Positions 15,708 through 23,614 of a DNA stretch of 57,170 nucleotides are shown here, in pieces. The first letter of the stretch is position 1; every line of letters starts with the position of its first letter. The stretch spans positions 1-57,170 of the forward strand of contig JAOARP010000037.1 of assembly GCA_025210525.1 (NCBI GenBank), written 5' to 3'. The DNA is from Marinisporobacter sp. GTDB lineage: Bacteria > Bacillota > Clostridia > Peptostreptococcales > Thermotaleaceae. The position numbers and the translations under genes were made by a program. The notes beneath the pieces were generated by a model that saw only the letters and a program-made list of their open reading frames with translations, was not told the origin of the DNA and did not search any database.

Positions 15708-17198
15708 ATGGCATTAATGACAAAAGAGCAATACCTTGAAAGTTTAAGAAAGTTAGACATAAAGGTGTACATGTTTGGAGAATTAGTTGAAAATATTGTG
15801 GACCATCCAGTGATCAGACCATCTATTAACTCAGTAGCTATGACTTATGAATTAGCACAAGATCCTCAATATGAAGATTTAATGACAGCTACATCAAATT
15901 TAACAGGTAAAAAAGTAAATCGTTTTACACATTTACATCAAAGCACTGATGATTTAAGAAAGAAAGTAAAAATGTTAAGACTTCTTGGACAACACACTGG
16001 ATCATGTTTCCAAAGATGTGTTGGGATGGATGCTTTCAATGCTGTATATAGTACAACTTTTGAAACTGATAAGGCTCATGGAACAAACTATCATGAGAAT
16101 TTCAAAAAATATATGGAATTTGTACAAGAAAATGACTTAGTAGTAGATGGAGCCATGACTGACCCTAAAGGAGATAGAAGTTTAGCGCCAAGTAAGCAAG
16201 CTGATCCTGATCTTTTCTTACATGTAGTAGAGCAAAGAGAAGATGGTATTGTAGTAAGAGGAGCAAAAGCTCATCAAACAGGATCTATTAACTCCCATGA
16301 ACATTTGATCATGCCAACAATTGCTATGAGAGAGGGAGACGAAGCTTACGCTGTATCTTTTGCTATTCCAACAGATGCTAAAGGTATTTATATGATCTAT
16401 GGAAGACAAAGCTGTGATACAAGAAAGTTAGAAGATGGAGCAGATATTGATGTAGGAAATAAAGAATTTGGAGGACAAGAAGCGTTAGTAGTATTTGATG
16501 ATGTATTTATTCCAAATGATAGGATTTTCTTAAATGGAGAAGTAGAGTTTGCAGGTATGTTAGTAGAAAGATTTGCAGGATATCATCGTCAAAGCTATGG
16601 TGGATGTAAAGTAGGTGTTGGTGATGTACTTATAGGAGCAGCAGCTCTTGCAGCAGAATTTAATGGAGCAGCAAAAGCTTCTCATGTTAAAGATAAGTTA
16701 ATCGAAATGACTCACTTGAATGAAACATTATACTGCTGTGGTATTGCCTGTTCAGCAGAAGGATATCCAACAGAGGCTGGAAACTATCAAATTGATTTAC
16801 TACTTGCAAATGTATGTAAGCAAAATGTAACAAGATTCCCATATGAAATCACAAGACTTGCAGAAGATATTGCTGGTGGACTAATGGTAACAATGCCATC
16901 AGAGAAAGATTTCAAACATCCAGTAATAGGACCTGTTTGTGAGAAATACTTTAAGGGAGTAAATGTTGTTCCAACAGAGCATAGGATGAGAGTGTTAAGA
17001 CTCATTGAAAATATGACATTAGGAACAGCAGCAGTAGGATATAGAACAGAATCAATGCATGGAGCAGGATCTCCACAAGCACAAAGAATTATGATTGCAA
17101 GACAAGGAAACCTTGCTCATAAGAAGGATTTAGCAAGAAGAATTGCTAGAATCGATGAAGTATCTGTAGCAGCAAGAGAAGCAGCAGCTACTAAATAA
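15708..17198 (+). CDS. abfD: 4-hydroxybutyryl-CoA dehydratase / vinylacetyl-CoA delta-isomerase, copy 1
   Basis: AbfD dehydrates 4-hydroxybutyryl-CoA to crotonyl-CoA by a radical mechanism with FAD and a [4Fe-4S] cluster, and isomerises vinylacetyl-CoA. The 496-residue protein is of the AbfD family known from Clostridium aminobutyricum. Cluster ligands Cys100, Cys104, His293 and Cys300 are visible (CFQRC and YHRQSYGGC), with Tyr297, Glu258 and Glu449 (YRTESMHG) at the positions of known active-site residues. Start ATG has AAAGGGAG upstream in a leader nearly identical to that of copy 2. It is driven by the sigma-54 promoter at 15645 and followed by a strong terminator, so it may be transcribed alone. 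It differs from copy 2 at about 29 residues. Confidence 0.95.
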   Translation: MALMTKEQYLESLRKLDIKVYMFGELVENIVDHPVIRPSINSVAMTYELAQDPQYEDLMTATSNLTGKKVNRFTHLHQSTDDLRKKVKMLRLLGQHTGSCFQRCVGMDAFNAVYSTTFETDKAHGTNYHENFKKYMEFVQENDLVVDGAMTDPKGDRSLAPSKQADPDLFLHVVEQREDGIVVRGAKAHQTGSINSHEHLIMPTIAMREGDEAYAVSFAIPTDAKGIYMIYGRQSCDTRKLEDGADIDVGNKEFGGQEALVVFDDVFIPNDRIFLNGEVEFAGMLVERFAGYHRQSYGGCKVGVGDVLIGAAALAAEFNGAAKASHVKDKLIEMTHLNETLYCCGIACSAEGYPTEAGNYQIDLLLANVCKQNVTRFPYEITRLAEDIAGGLMVTMPSEKDFKHPVIGPVCEKYFKGVNVVPTEHRMRVLRLIENMTLGTAAVGYRTESMHGAGSPQAQRIMIARQGNLAHKKDLARRIARIDEVSVAAREAAATK

Positions 17199-17213
17199 GA
17201 AATTTTCATAAAC

Positions 17214-17240
17214 AAAGGGGGAAGCTCCTTCCCCTTTTTA
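17214..17240 (+). terminator. Terminator after dehydratase copy 1
   Basis: GGGGAAG pairs with CTTCCCC around CTC, preceded by A and followed by TTTTT. Confidence 0.88.
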
Positions 17241-17388
17241 ATTTTAAAAAATTTGGCGAAAAATGTTGTATGAGAAAGTGTTGGGAAATTATATATATTC
17301 GCAAAATAGGACTGATAAGAAATTATATTTATATTTTAAAATTCAAAAAGCTATTACAACAGAAAAAAATAAAAAAGGAGGAAACATT

Positions 17389-18756
17389 ATGGCAATGAAA
17401 AGAGAACTAGGAAAAGAACAGTCATTTATTCCAGCAGGACCATTTAAGATTCGTATTCCATTTATCCATTACAAATTTGAATGGGCAGATTATATTCAGG
17501 GATTGTTAATGTGTGCAGTCTGTCTTGGTGCTGTGCCTATGCTTCAAGAATATTTAGGAATGCCTTTTGAAGTAGCTATGGCGGTAGTTGTTTTAAATGG
17601 ATTATTCTATTGTGCTCATGTATTTTTAGGAGACCCGGTAGTACCTGGATGGGTAACACCAGCCATTCCGCTTTTAATGCTTCATGTAAGTCAATATGAA
17701 ATAGGTCCTGAAAGAATGCAAGCGTTAATTGCATTTGAGATGTCTTTAGGTATTTTAGCTATTATTTTAGGTATTACAGGACTTGGTAAAAAAATTGTTT
17801 CTATTGTTCCGAATGCAATGCAATCAGGGATCATAATGGGGGCAGGTTTTGCTGCTGTAATCCTTATATTTAAGAAGGGTGCTAAGTTTGATAGTTTTCC
17901 ATTATCGATTATTATTTGTGTAGGAATAGGTTTTTATCTTTTATTCTCAAATCATTTTAAAAGCATCAGAGAAAATAACTCTATATTAAAGGTTATTGCG
18001 AATTTAGGGATTTTGCCAGTTGTTGTTTTAGCCATTGTAGTAGGTCCTATGCTTGGGGAGACACCATGGCCACAAATTGAGTGGGGAATTACAAAACCTG
18101 CATTCGCTACACTTTGGAAAGAATGGACATTCTTGGGAGTAGGTTTTCCGCCAGTAAGCATGTTTGTTGAAAGTTTACCTACAGTTATTTCTGCGTATAT
18201 CGTATTATTTGGAGATATGATTCAATCCCAAGCATTACTTGAAGATGCAGGAAAGGTTCGTACAGATGAACATATTGATTACAATCCTAATAGATCTCAT
18301 TTAGTATTTGGTTTAAGAAACTTCATTATGTCTATTATTGGACCAGACTTAACTATGTGTGGACCTTTATGGGCAGCAATGCAGGTTGTTATTTGTGAAC
18401 GTTATAAGCATGGAAGAAAAGCCATGGATTCAATTCATGGTGGAGCAGGATCTTTTAGATTTGGTACTTTTACAGGTTACTTAATTCTTCCGATTGTAAC
18501 CCTTTGTAAACCTATATTAGGAATTGCTCTTGCGTCTACTATGTTGATTCAAGGATATGTTTCTGTACGTGTTGGAGTTATGAAGGCTCGCACATTTAAT
18601 GATTTAGGTATTGCTGGTGTAATGGGTGCTGTTCTTTGTACTCGTGGAGCTGCATGGGGACTAGCAGCAGGGATTGTTCTTTGCTTACTTGTTAATTTAG
18701 GAAATAAACCAGAATATGATGTTTATATATTTGGGGAAGAAGAAAAAGCAGCTTAA
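17389..18756 (+). CDS. NCS2-like (xanthine/uracil permease superfamily) membrane transporter
   Basis: This 455-residue protein has about 12 hydrophobic segments and no signal peptide. Features resembling the NCS2/SLC23 fold are the short helices ending GWVTPAIPLL near residue 88, the QSGIIMGAGFAAV segment near 145, and the GGAGSFRFGTFTGY region near 350. It is only a distant relative of xanthine or uracil permeases. Start is ATG at 17389, chosen because AGGAGG lies 7 bases upstream; an upstream in-frame start would add 42 residues without an RBS or homology. It sits between the dehydratase copies, so import of 4-hydroxybutyrate or a related carboxylate is an inference. A strong terminator separates it from copy 1, and its promoter was not identified. 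Confidence 0.72.
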   Translation: MAMKRELGKEQSFIPAGPFKIRIPFIHYKFEWADYIQGLLMCAVCLGAVPMLQEYLGMPFEVAMAVVVLNGLFYCAHVFLGDPVVPGWVTPAIPLLMLHVSQYEIGPERMQALIAFEMSLGILAIILGITGLGKKIVSIVPNAMQSGIIMGAGFAAVILIFKKGAKFDSFPLSIIICVGIGFYLLFSNHFKSIRENNSILKVIANLGILPVVVLAIVVGPMLGETPWPQIEWGITKPAFATLWKEWTFLGVGFPPVSMFVESLPTVISAYIVLFGDMIQSQALLEDAGKVRTDEHIDYNPNRSHLVFGLRNFIMSIIGPDLTMCGPLWAAMQVVICERYKHGRKAMDSIHGGAGSFRFGTFTGYLILPIVTLCKPILGIALASTMLIQGYVSVRVGVMKARTFNDLGIAGVMGAVLCTRGAAWGLAAGIVLCLLVNLGNKPEYDVYIFGEEEKAA

Positions 18757-18770
18757 TTTAAATAAAAGGA

Positions 18771-18800
18771 TGCAGATAGTCTTTGGCTATCTGCAATTTT
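18771..18800 (+). terminator. Hairpin between permease and selenoprotein genes
   Basis: TGCAGATAG pairs perfectly with CTATCTGCA around a 7-base loop, followed by ATTTTCT. It is a weak terminator or a processing hairpin. Confidence 0.55.
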
Positions 18801-18818
18801 CTGTATGGAGGAGATTTT

Positions 18819-19139
18819 GTGAATGTTACTATTACGCAAGAAGCAAAAACGTATATAAAAAAACAAAAGGCTCCTTATGTTATTATTCATATGATTCCAG
18901 AAGAAACAAGTGGAGGCTGAGGTTGTGGAAATACAAAAAGGTATTATATTCCTTCCGTGAGAATGGGATTTAAAAGGTTAAAAGATATAAACAAATACAA
19001 GAAAGTAAATGTTGACGGAATAGGTGTTTATTTGTATTCTAAGATAGAAAGCCAAGAAGAAGGAATTACTATTTTTCTTGAAAAAATATTTTTTCAAAGA
19101 AAATTAGGAGTAAAAGGAATATTGCTTCAGTTAGAGTGA
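18819..19139 (+). CDS. HesB-like selenoprotein (in-frame TGA read as selenocysteine)
   Basis: The frame from GTG 18819 (AGGAG 5 bases upstream) to TGA 19137 encodes 106 residues if the TGA at 18918-18920 is read as selenocysteine 34, in the context SGG-U-GCGNTKRYY. Both flanks are good coding sequence, and the family of HesB-related small (seleno)proteins is known to carry Sec or Cys at this position, aligned with a conserved cysteine of the HesB/IscA A-type Fe-S carrier. Cys36 is two residues later. Downstream, GGAA-ATAC can pair with GTAT-TTCC around AAAAAG (18927-18952), a weak SECIS candidate. It lies 14 bases before DUF1847 and between two dehydratase genes. A Cys-free nonsense pseudogene is less likely given the intact flanks. 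Confidence 0.85.
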
Positions 19140-19153
19140 GGGAGGATTTTTTT

Positions 19154-19768
19154 ATGTTTACATGTGCAAATTGTGAAATTATAGGATGTCGAAAAGGAGA
19201 GTTTGAAAAAGCACCTGCTAATTGTCCTATAAAAGAGGAAGAGGTTAGAGAAAGAGCAAGGGAAGAGTATGAGAAAGAAGGAATTAAAAAGTTTATAGAT
19301 GGAACCATAAAGCTTGAAAAAGAAGGACGAGGTAGATGGTCTCGAGTTGAAGAAACCATACAATTTTGCAAGATGATGGGTTATAAAAAAATTGGTGTGG
19401 CTTTTTGTTTAGGGCTTAAAAAGGAAACGAAAATATTTGTAAAAATTCTTAGAGAGCATGGTTTTGAAGTTTCATCAGTCATTTGTAAAAATGGAGGAAT
19501 TGATAAAAAAGCATTAAGTATAGATGGGGATGAAGATTTGAGAGGTGTAAGCTGTAATCCAATCGGGCAAGCGATGCTGCTTAACAAAGAGAAGACGGAA
19601 TTCAACATTACTGTAGGACTTTGTGTAGGACATGATGCGTTGTTTTTTAAATACGCTGAGGCACCAACTACAGTGCTTCTTACAAAAGATAGGGTGTTAG
19701 CTCATAATCCTGTTGGAGCTTTAAATTGTGCTCATAATTTTTATAAAAGAAAATTAAAAAACAAATAA
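19154..19768 (+). CDS. DUF1847 family cysteine-rich protein
   Basis: A 204-residue protein of the uncharacterised, probably metal-binding DUF1847 family. The N terminus has clustered cysteines (MFTCANCEIIGCRKG and then a Cys near residue 23), with further cysteines at CKMMGYKK, FCLGLKKET, ICKNGG, SCNPIGQ and LCVGHD. The last is a conserved CVGHD motif, and LNCAHNF is near the end. I place the start at ATG 19154, with GGGAGG 6-7 bases before; an upstream in-frame GTG overlaps the selenoprotein stop. It is 14 bases after the HesB-like gene, so the two are probably translated from one mRNA. Function unknown; a link to Fe-S or redox chemistry of the dehydratases is only inferred from position. 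Confidence 0.85.
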   Translation: MFTCANCEIIGCRKGEFEKAPANCPIKEEEVRERAREEYEKEGIKKFIDGTIKLEKEGRGRWSRVEETIQFCKMMGYKKIGVAFCLGLKKETKIFVKILREHGFEVSSVICKNGGIDKKALSIDGDEDLRGVSCNPIGQAMLLNKEKTEFNITVGLCVGHDALFFKYAEAPTTVLLTKDRVLAHNPVGALNCAHNFYKRKLKNK

Positions 19769-19772
19769 AAGT

Positions 19773-19807
19773 GTTGCCAAAATGCAACGGGCGTGCAAGA
19801 GTGCAAC
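19773..19807 (+). promoter_or_regulatory. Distal activator dyad plus extra half-sites upstream of dehydratase copy 2
   Basis: GTTGCCAAAATGCAAC (19773-19788) is a perfect GTTGC-N6-GCAAC dyad starting 256 bp before the -24 element at 20029. Two further TGCAA half-sites follow by 19807. It parallels the distal site of the first dehydratase promoter. Confidence 0.7.
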
Positions 19808-19882
19808 AAAGATGTAGATGTAGTAAAATGCTTATATGGAACAAAAATTGACTATTATTTAACATGAAATTATGATAAAAGT

Positions 19883-19898
19883 GTTGCTATTTTGCAAC
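19883..19898 (+). promoter_or_regulatory. Proximal activator dyad upstream of dehydratase copy 2
   Basis: GTTGCTATTTTGCAAC is a perfect GTTGC-N6-GCAAC dyad starting 146 bp before the -24 element, compared with 148 bp at the first promoter. No T run follows, so it is not a terminator. The 392-base gap between DUF1847 and copy 2 holds these sites and the promoter. Confidence 0.75.
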
Positions 19899-20028
19899 GA
19901 ATGATAAAAATATTTTTTCCTAAAATGAAAAGATGTAAGTGGATCGTGAAAGGCTGAAATGCAGTAAATATAAATGTTATATGGATTATCTATCTAAAAA
20001 TCGAAAAAAGTTGCATGCTATTAAATAA

Positions 20029-20044
20029 TGGCATGGGACTTGCT
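20029..20044 (+). promoter_or_regulatory. Sigma-54 (-24/-12) promoter of the second dehydratase operon
   Basis: TGGCATGGGACTTGCT matches TGGCAY-N5-TTGCW exactly in spacing. It lies 117 bases before the ATG, a longer leader than that of copy 1. Confidence 0.9.
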
Positions 20045-20160
20045 TTAATGTATGAGTGTAAAAAAATAATTGGAAAATAATTAAATTTTTTTCAAAATGT
20101 ATGTACAAAAATAAAATTATTTGTTAAAATAATAACAAATCGAAAGGGAGCTGATTTTAA

Positions 20161-21651
20161 ATGGCATTAATGACAAAAGAGCAATATATTGAAAGCTTAA
20201 GAAAATTAAATATAAAGGTGTACATGTTTGGTGAATTAGTTGAAAACTTTGTAGACCATCCAGTAATTAGACCATCTATTAATTCAGTTGGAATGACTTA
20301 TGAATTAGCAAATGATCCTCAATATGAAGATCTAATGACAGCTACATCAAATTTAACAGGTGAAAAAATAAATCGTTTTACAAACTTACATCAAAGTACT
20401 GATGACTTAAGAAAGAAAGTAAAAATGTTAAGACTTCTTGGACAAAAAACTGGATCATGTTTCCAAAGATGTGTTGGTATGGATGCTTTTAACTCAGTAT
20501 TCAGTACAACTTTTGAAGTTGATAAAGCACATGGAACAAACTATCATGAAAATTTCAAAAAATATTTAGAATTTGTGCAAAAAAATGATTTAACAGTAGA
20601 TGGAGCTATGACTGACCCTAAAGGGGATAGAGGTTTAGCACCAAGTAAGCAAGCTGACCCTGACCTTTTCTTACATGTAGTAGAGCAAAGAGAAGATGGT
20701 ATTGTAGTAAGAGGAGCAAAAGCTCACCAAACAGGAGCAGTAAACTCTCATGAACATTTAATCATGCCAACAATTGCTATGAGAGAGGGAGACGAAGCAT
20801 ACGCTGTATCATTTGCTATCCCATCAGATGCTGAAGGTATTTTCATGATCTACGGAAGACAAAGCTGTGATTCAAGAAAGACAGAAGAAGGTGCAGACAT
20901 TGATGTAGGTAATAAAGAGTTTGGTGGACAAGAAGCATTAGTAGTATTTGATGATGTATTTATTCCAAATGATAGAATCTTCTTAAATGGAGAAGTAGAA
21001 TTTGCAGGAATGCTAGTAGAAAGATTTGCAGGATACCATCGTCAAAGTTATGGTGGATGTAAAGTAGGTGTTGGTGATGTGCTTATAGGAGCAGCAGCAC
21101 TTGCAGCAGAATTCAATGGAGCAGCAAAAGCTTCTCATATTAAAGATAAATTAATCGAAATGACTCACTTAAATGAAACATTATACTGCTGTGGTATTGC
21201 CTGTTCAGCAGAAGGATATCCAACAGAAGCTGGAAACTATCAAATAGACTTACTACTTGCAAATGTATGTAAGCAAAATGTAACAAGATTCCCATATGAA
21301 ATCACAAGACTTGCAGAAGATATTGCAGGTGGACTAATGGTAACAATGCCATCAGAGCAAGATTTCAAACATCCAGTACTTGGACCTGTTTGTGAGAAAT
21401 ATTTCAAGGGAGTAAATGTAGTTCCAACAGAGCATAGAATGAGAGTATTAAGACTTATTGAAAATATGACATTAGGAACAGCAGCAGTAGGATATAGAAC
21501 AGAATCAATGCATGGAGCAGGTTCTCCACAAGCACAAAGAATTATGATTGCAAGACAAGGAAACCTTGCACATAAGAAGGATTTAGCAAGAAAAATTGCT
21601 AGAATAGATGAAGCTTCTGTAGCAGCAAGAGAAGCAGCAGCTACTAAATAA
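20161..21651 (+). CDS. abfD: 4-hydroxybutyryl-CoA dehydratase / vinylacetyl-CoA delta-isomerase, copy 2
   Basis: A second 496-residue AbfD with the same reaction and cofactors as copy 1. Cluster ligands Cys100, Cys104, His293, Cys300 and the active-site Tyr297, Glu258 and Glu449 are all retained, so both copies should be active. By eye it differs from copy 1 at about 29 positions (about 94% identity), and about 24 of these fall in the first 260 residues, leaving the C-terminal half almost unchanged. The ribosome binding region and first codons are nearly identical to copy 1. It leads the operon containing the Nfu-like gene, the small CGGC gene, the CoA-transferase and the dehydrogenase, under the sigma-54 promoter at 20029. 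Confidence 0.95.
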   Translation: MALMTKEQYIESLRKLNIKVYMFGELVENFVDHPVIRPSINSVGMTYELANDPQYEDLMTATSNLTGEKINRFTNLHQSTDDLRKKVKMLRLLGQKTGSCFQRCVGMDAFNSVFSTTFEVDKAHGTNYHENFKKYLEFVQKNDLTVDGAMTDPKGDRGLAPSKQADPDLFLHVVEQREDGIVVRGAKAHQTGAVNSHEHLIMPTIAMREGDEAYAVSFAIPSDAEGIFMIYGRQSCDSRKTEEGADIDVGNKEFGGQEALVVFDDVFIPNDRIFLNGEVEFAGMLVERFAGYHRQSYGGCKVGVGDVLIGAAALAAEFNGAAKASHIKDKLIEMTHLNETLYCCGIACSAEGYPTEAGNYQIDLLLANVCKQNVTRFPYEITRLAEDIAGGLMVTMPSEQDFKHPVLGPVCEKYFKGVNVVPTEHRMRVLRLIENMTLGTAAVGYRTESMHGAGSPQAQRIMIARQGNLAHKKDLARKIARIDEASVAAREAAATK

Positions 21652-21673
21652 GAATGAAATGTTAATTTAAAGA

Positions 21674-21693
21674 GGGGTGGAAAATTCCACCCC
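21674..21693 (+). other. Intercistronic hairpin without T run
   Basis: GGGGTGGAA pairs perfectly with TTCCACCCC across a minimal loop. No T tract follows, so it more likely stabilises or processes the abfD message than terminates it, which could raise dehydratase levels over the downstream genes. Confidence 0.65.
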
Positions 21694-21715
21694 AACCTTA
21701 TAATGGGGTGATGGG

Positions 21716-21994
21716 ATGTTTAATAGAGTAAATGAAGTAATAGATAAAATCATAAGACCAAAGCTAAAAGAACATTATGGAGATATTGAGCTTGTAGAAG
21801 TGAAAGAGGGTATTGTAAAAGTAAAGTTTTTAGGAGCTTGTAGTGGATGCCCATCTGCAAAATTTACTCTTGAGGATATTGTTCTTCGTGATTTACAGGA
21901 AAAGATTCCTGAGATTAAGGAAGTTTTATTAGTGACAGAAGTTAGTCAAGACCTTATAGATATGGCAAAGAAAATATTAAATAAGGAAAAGTAG
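21716..21994 (+). CDS. NifU C-terminal (Nfu-type) Fe-S scaffold protein
   Basis: A 92-residue protein made only of a NifU C-terminal domain. The GACSGCPSA motif (residues 40-48, CxxC) is the family's Fe-S cluster-binding signature; such proteins carry or deliver [4Fe-4S] clusters. N- and C-terminal helices around it fit the Nfu fold. The ATG has GGGGTGATGGG just upstream. It is 64 bases after dehydratase copy 2 and 5 bases before the next small gene. Since AbfD needs a [4Fe-4S] cluster, a dedicated maturation role is a reasonable inference, not shown by sequence. Confidence 0.88.
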   Translation: MFNRVNEVIDKIIRPKLKEHYGDIELVEVKEGIVKVKFLGACSGCPSAKFTLEDIVLRDLQEKIPEIKEVLLVTEVSQDLIDMAKKILNKEK

Positions 21995-21999
21995 GTAGA

Positions 22000-22269
22000 T
22001 TGGCTTTGAAAATAGGAATAAAGTATTGTGGAGGATGTAACCCTCGGTATGATCGAAAAAAGTTTATAGAAGACGTACAAAAGGCTTTAGGAGAAAATTT
22101 CATTTTTGAAATAGCAAGAGAAGGAAATGCATATGATTTCCTTTTGGTAGTAGGTGGATGCACCAACTGTTGTGCGAGTTTTGCAAATATTCCTTCAAAA
22201 AAGGGTGTATTTTGTATAAAAAGGCATGATGACTATGAAAAGGTGATTGAAGCTATTAAAAAAATATAG
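22000..22269 (+). CDS. Small cysteine-rich protein with CGGCNPRYDR motif, unknown function
   Basis: An 89-residue protein that I do not recognise as a named family. It begins KIGIKYCGGCNPRYDRKKF (CxxC near residue 10-13), then has GGCTNCCASF near 53-61 with three more cysteines, and a Cys near 72. The layout suggests a ferredoxin- or thioredoxin-fold-sized protein binding a metal or cluster; similar CGGCNPxxDR proteins occur in anaerobic clostridial gene clusters, as far as I recall. Start TTG is at 22000, 5 bases after the Nfu-like gene; TTG at 22006 is an alternative. It sits between the Nfu-like gene and CoA-transferase in the 4-hydroxybutyrate operon. Confidence 0.75.
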   Translation: MALKIGIKYCGGCNPRYDRKKFIEDVQKALGENFIFEIAREGNAYDFLLVVGGCTNCCASFANIPSKKGVFCIKRHDDYEKVIEAIKKI

Positions 22270-22292
22270 AATGAAGGGAAAGGGTGGAGAAA

Positions 22293-23594
22293 ATGAGTTG
22301 GCAAGATGTTTATAAGTCAAAGCTTACAACTGCTGAAGAAGCTGTAAAGCATATAGAGTCAGAAAATAGAGTTGTTGTGGGTCATGCATGTAGTGAACCT
22401 TTAGCACTAGTAGATGCAATGGTTGCAAATAAAGACCAATACAAAGATGTGGAAATCGTTCACATGGTAGCTATGGGAAAAAGCGAATATGCAAAACCAG
22501 AAATGGCACCTCACTTTAGACACAATGCATTATTCGTAGGAGGAACTACAAGAAAAGCAGTGAATGAGGCAAGAGCTGATTATACACCTTGTTTTTTCAC
22601 AGAGATTCCAAGACTTTTCAAAGAAGAATATTTACCAGTAGACGTGGCACTTATTCAACTAAGTCGTCCAGATGAACATGGATATTGTAGCTTTGGTCTT
22701 TCTGCTGATTACACAAAACCAGCAGCAGAATGTGCAAAAATTGTAATTGCAGAAGTGAATGATCAAATGCCTAGAACTATGGGTTCTTTCATCCATATTT
22801 CTGAAATAGATCATATTGTTGAAACTTCTTATCCAATTATAGAACTTCAACCTCCAAGAATTGGTGAAATTGAAAAAGCTATTGGTGAAAACTGTGCAAA
22901 ATTAGTTGAAGATGGTTCAACTCTTCAATTAGGAATTGGAGCTATTCCAGATGCGGTACTTCTATTCTTAAAAGATAAAAAAGATTTAGGGATTCACTCT
23001 GAAATGTTCTCTGATGGTGTTGTTGAACTAGTAGAGGCAGGCGTTATCAATAATAAAAAGAAAACTTTACATAAAGGAAAAATGATTGTAACATTCTTAA
23101 TGGGTACAAAGAGACTTTATGATTTTGTCGATAACAATCCAACTGTAGAATTACATCCAGTAGATTATGTAAATAATCCTTGTGTCGTGATGCAAAATGA
23201 AAACATTATTTCTATTAACTCTTGTATCCAAGTGGATTTAATGGGTCAAATTGTATCAGAAAGTATAGGATTAAAACAATTCAGTGGTGTAGGAGGACAG
23301 GTTGATTATATTCGTGGAGCAAGTATGGCAAAGGGAGGAAAATCCATTATTGCTATTCCATCTACAGCATCAAAGGGTAAAGTATCTCGTATTGCTCCAT
23401 TTATTGATCAAGGTTCAGCTGTTACAACATCACGTAATGATGTACACTATGTAGTTACTGAATATGGTATTGCTCAACTTAGAGGAAAGAGCTTAAAAGA
23501 AAGAGGGAAAGCTCTTATCAATATTGCTCATCCAGACTTTAGACCGATGTTAATAGAAGAATGGGAAAGAAGATTTAACTCAAAATTTGAATAG
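22293..23594 (+). CDS. abfT: 4-hydroxybutyrate CoA-transferase
   Basis: AbfT transfers CoA from acetyl-CoA or butyryl-CoA to 4-hydroxybutyrate, making the dehydratase substrate. The 433-residue protein is a family I-type acetyl-CoA hydrolase/transferase. Its catalytic Glu237 sits in GIHSEMFSDGVV, matching the known active-site Glu of the C. aminobutyricum enzyme. LGIGAIPDAV near 213-222, FSGVGGQVDYIRGA near 330 and the C-terminal INIAHPDF are also conserved. The ATG at 22293 aligns with the start of that enzyme (MSW compared with MDW); an in-frame GTG at 22284 would add three residues. It is followed 20 bases later by the dehydrogenase gene. Confidence 0.94.
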   Translation: MSWQDVYKSKLTTAEEAVKHIESENRVVVGHACSEPLALVDAMVANKDQYKDVEIVHMVAMGKSEYAKPEMAPHFRHNALFVGGTTRKAVNEARADYTPCFFTEIPRLFKEEYLPVDVALIQLSRPDEHGYCSFGLSADYTKPAAECAKIVIAEVNDQMPRTMGSFIHISEIDHIVETSYPIIELQPPRIGEIEKAIGENCAKLVEDGSTLQLGIGAIPDAVLLFLKDKKDLGIHSEMFSDGVVELVEAGVINNKKKTLHKGKMIVTFLMGTKRLYDFVDNNPTVELHPVDYVNNPCVVMQNENIISINSCIQVDLMGQIVSESIGLKQFSGVGGQVDYIRGASMAKGGKSIIAIPSTASKGKVSRIAPFIDQGSAVTTSRNDVHYVVTEYGIAQLRGKSLKERGKALINIAHPDFRPMLIEEWERRFNSKFE

Positions 23595-23614
23595 AGAATA
23601 GAAAGGGGATTATT

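Noticed and set aside
17253-17272. Possible third sigma-54 promoter before the permease gene
   Set aside because: TGGCG and TTGT are present but the spacing is one base too long and the invariant GC is GT.
18716-18973. Plus-strand open frame of 85 codons spanning the permease end and the selenoprotein start
   Set aside because: Its frame differs from both genes, has no RBS, and the peptide lacks any family feature; the TGA-containing frame explains the region better.
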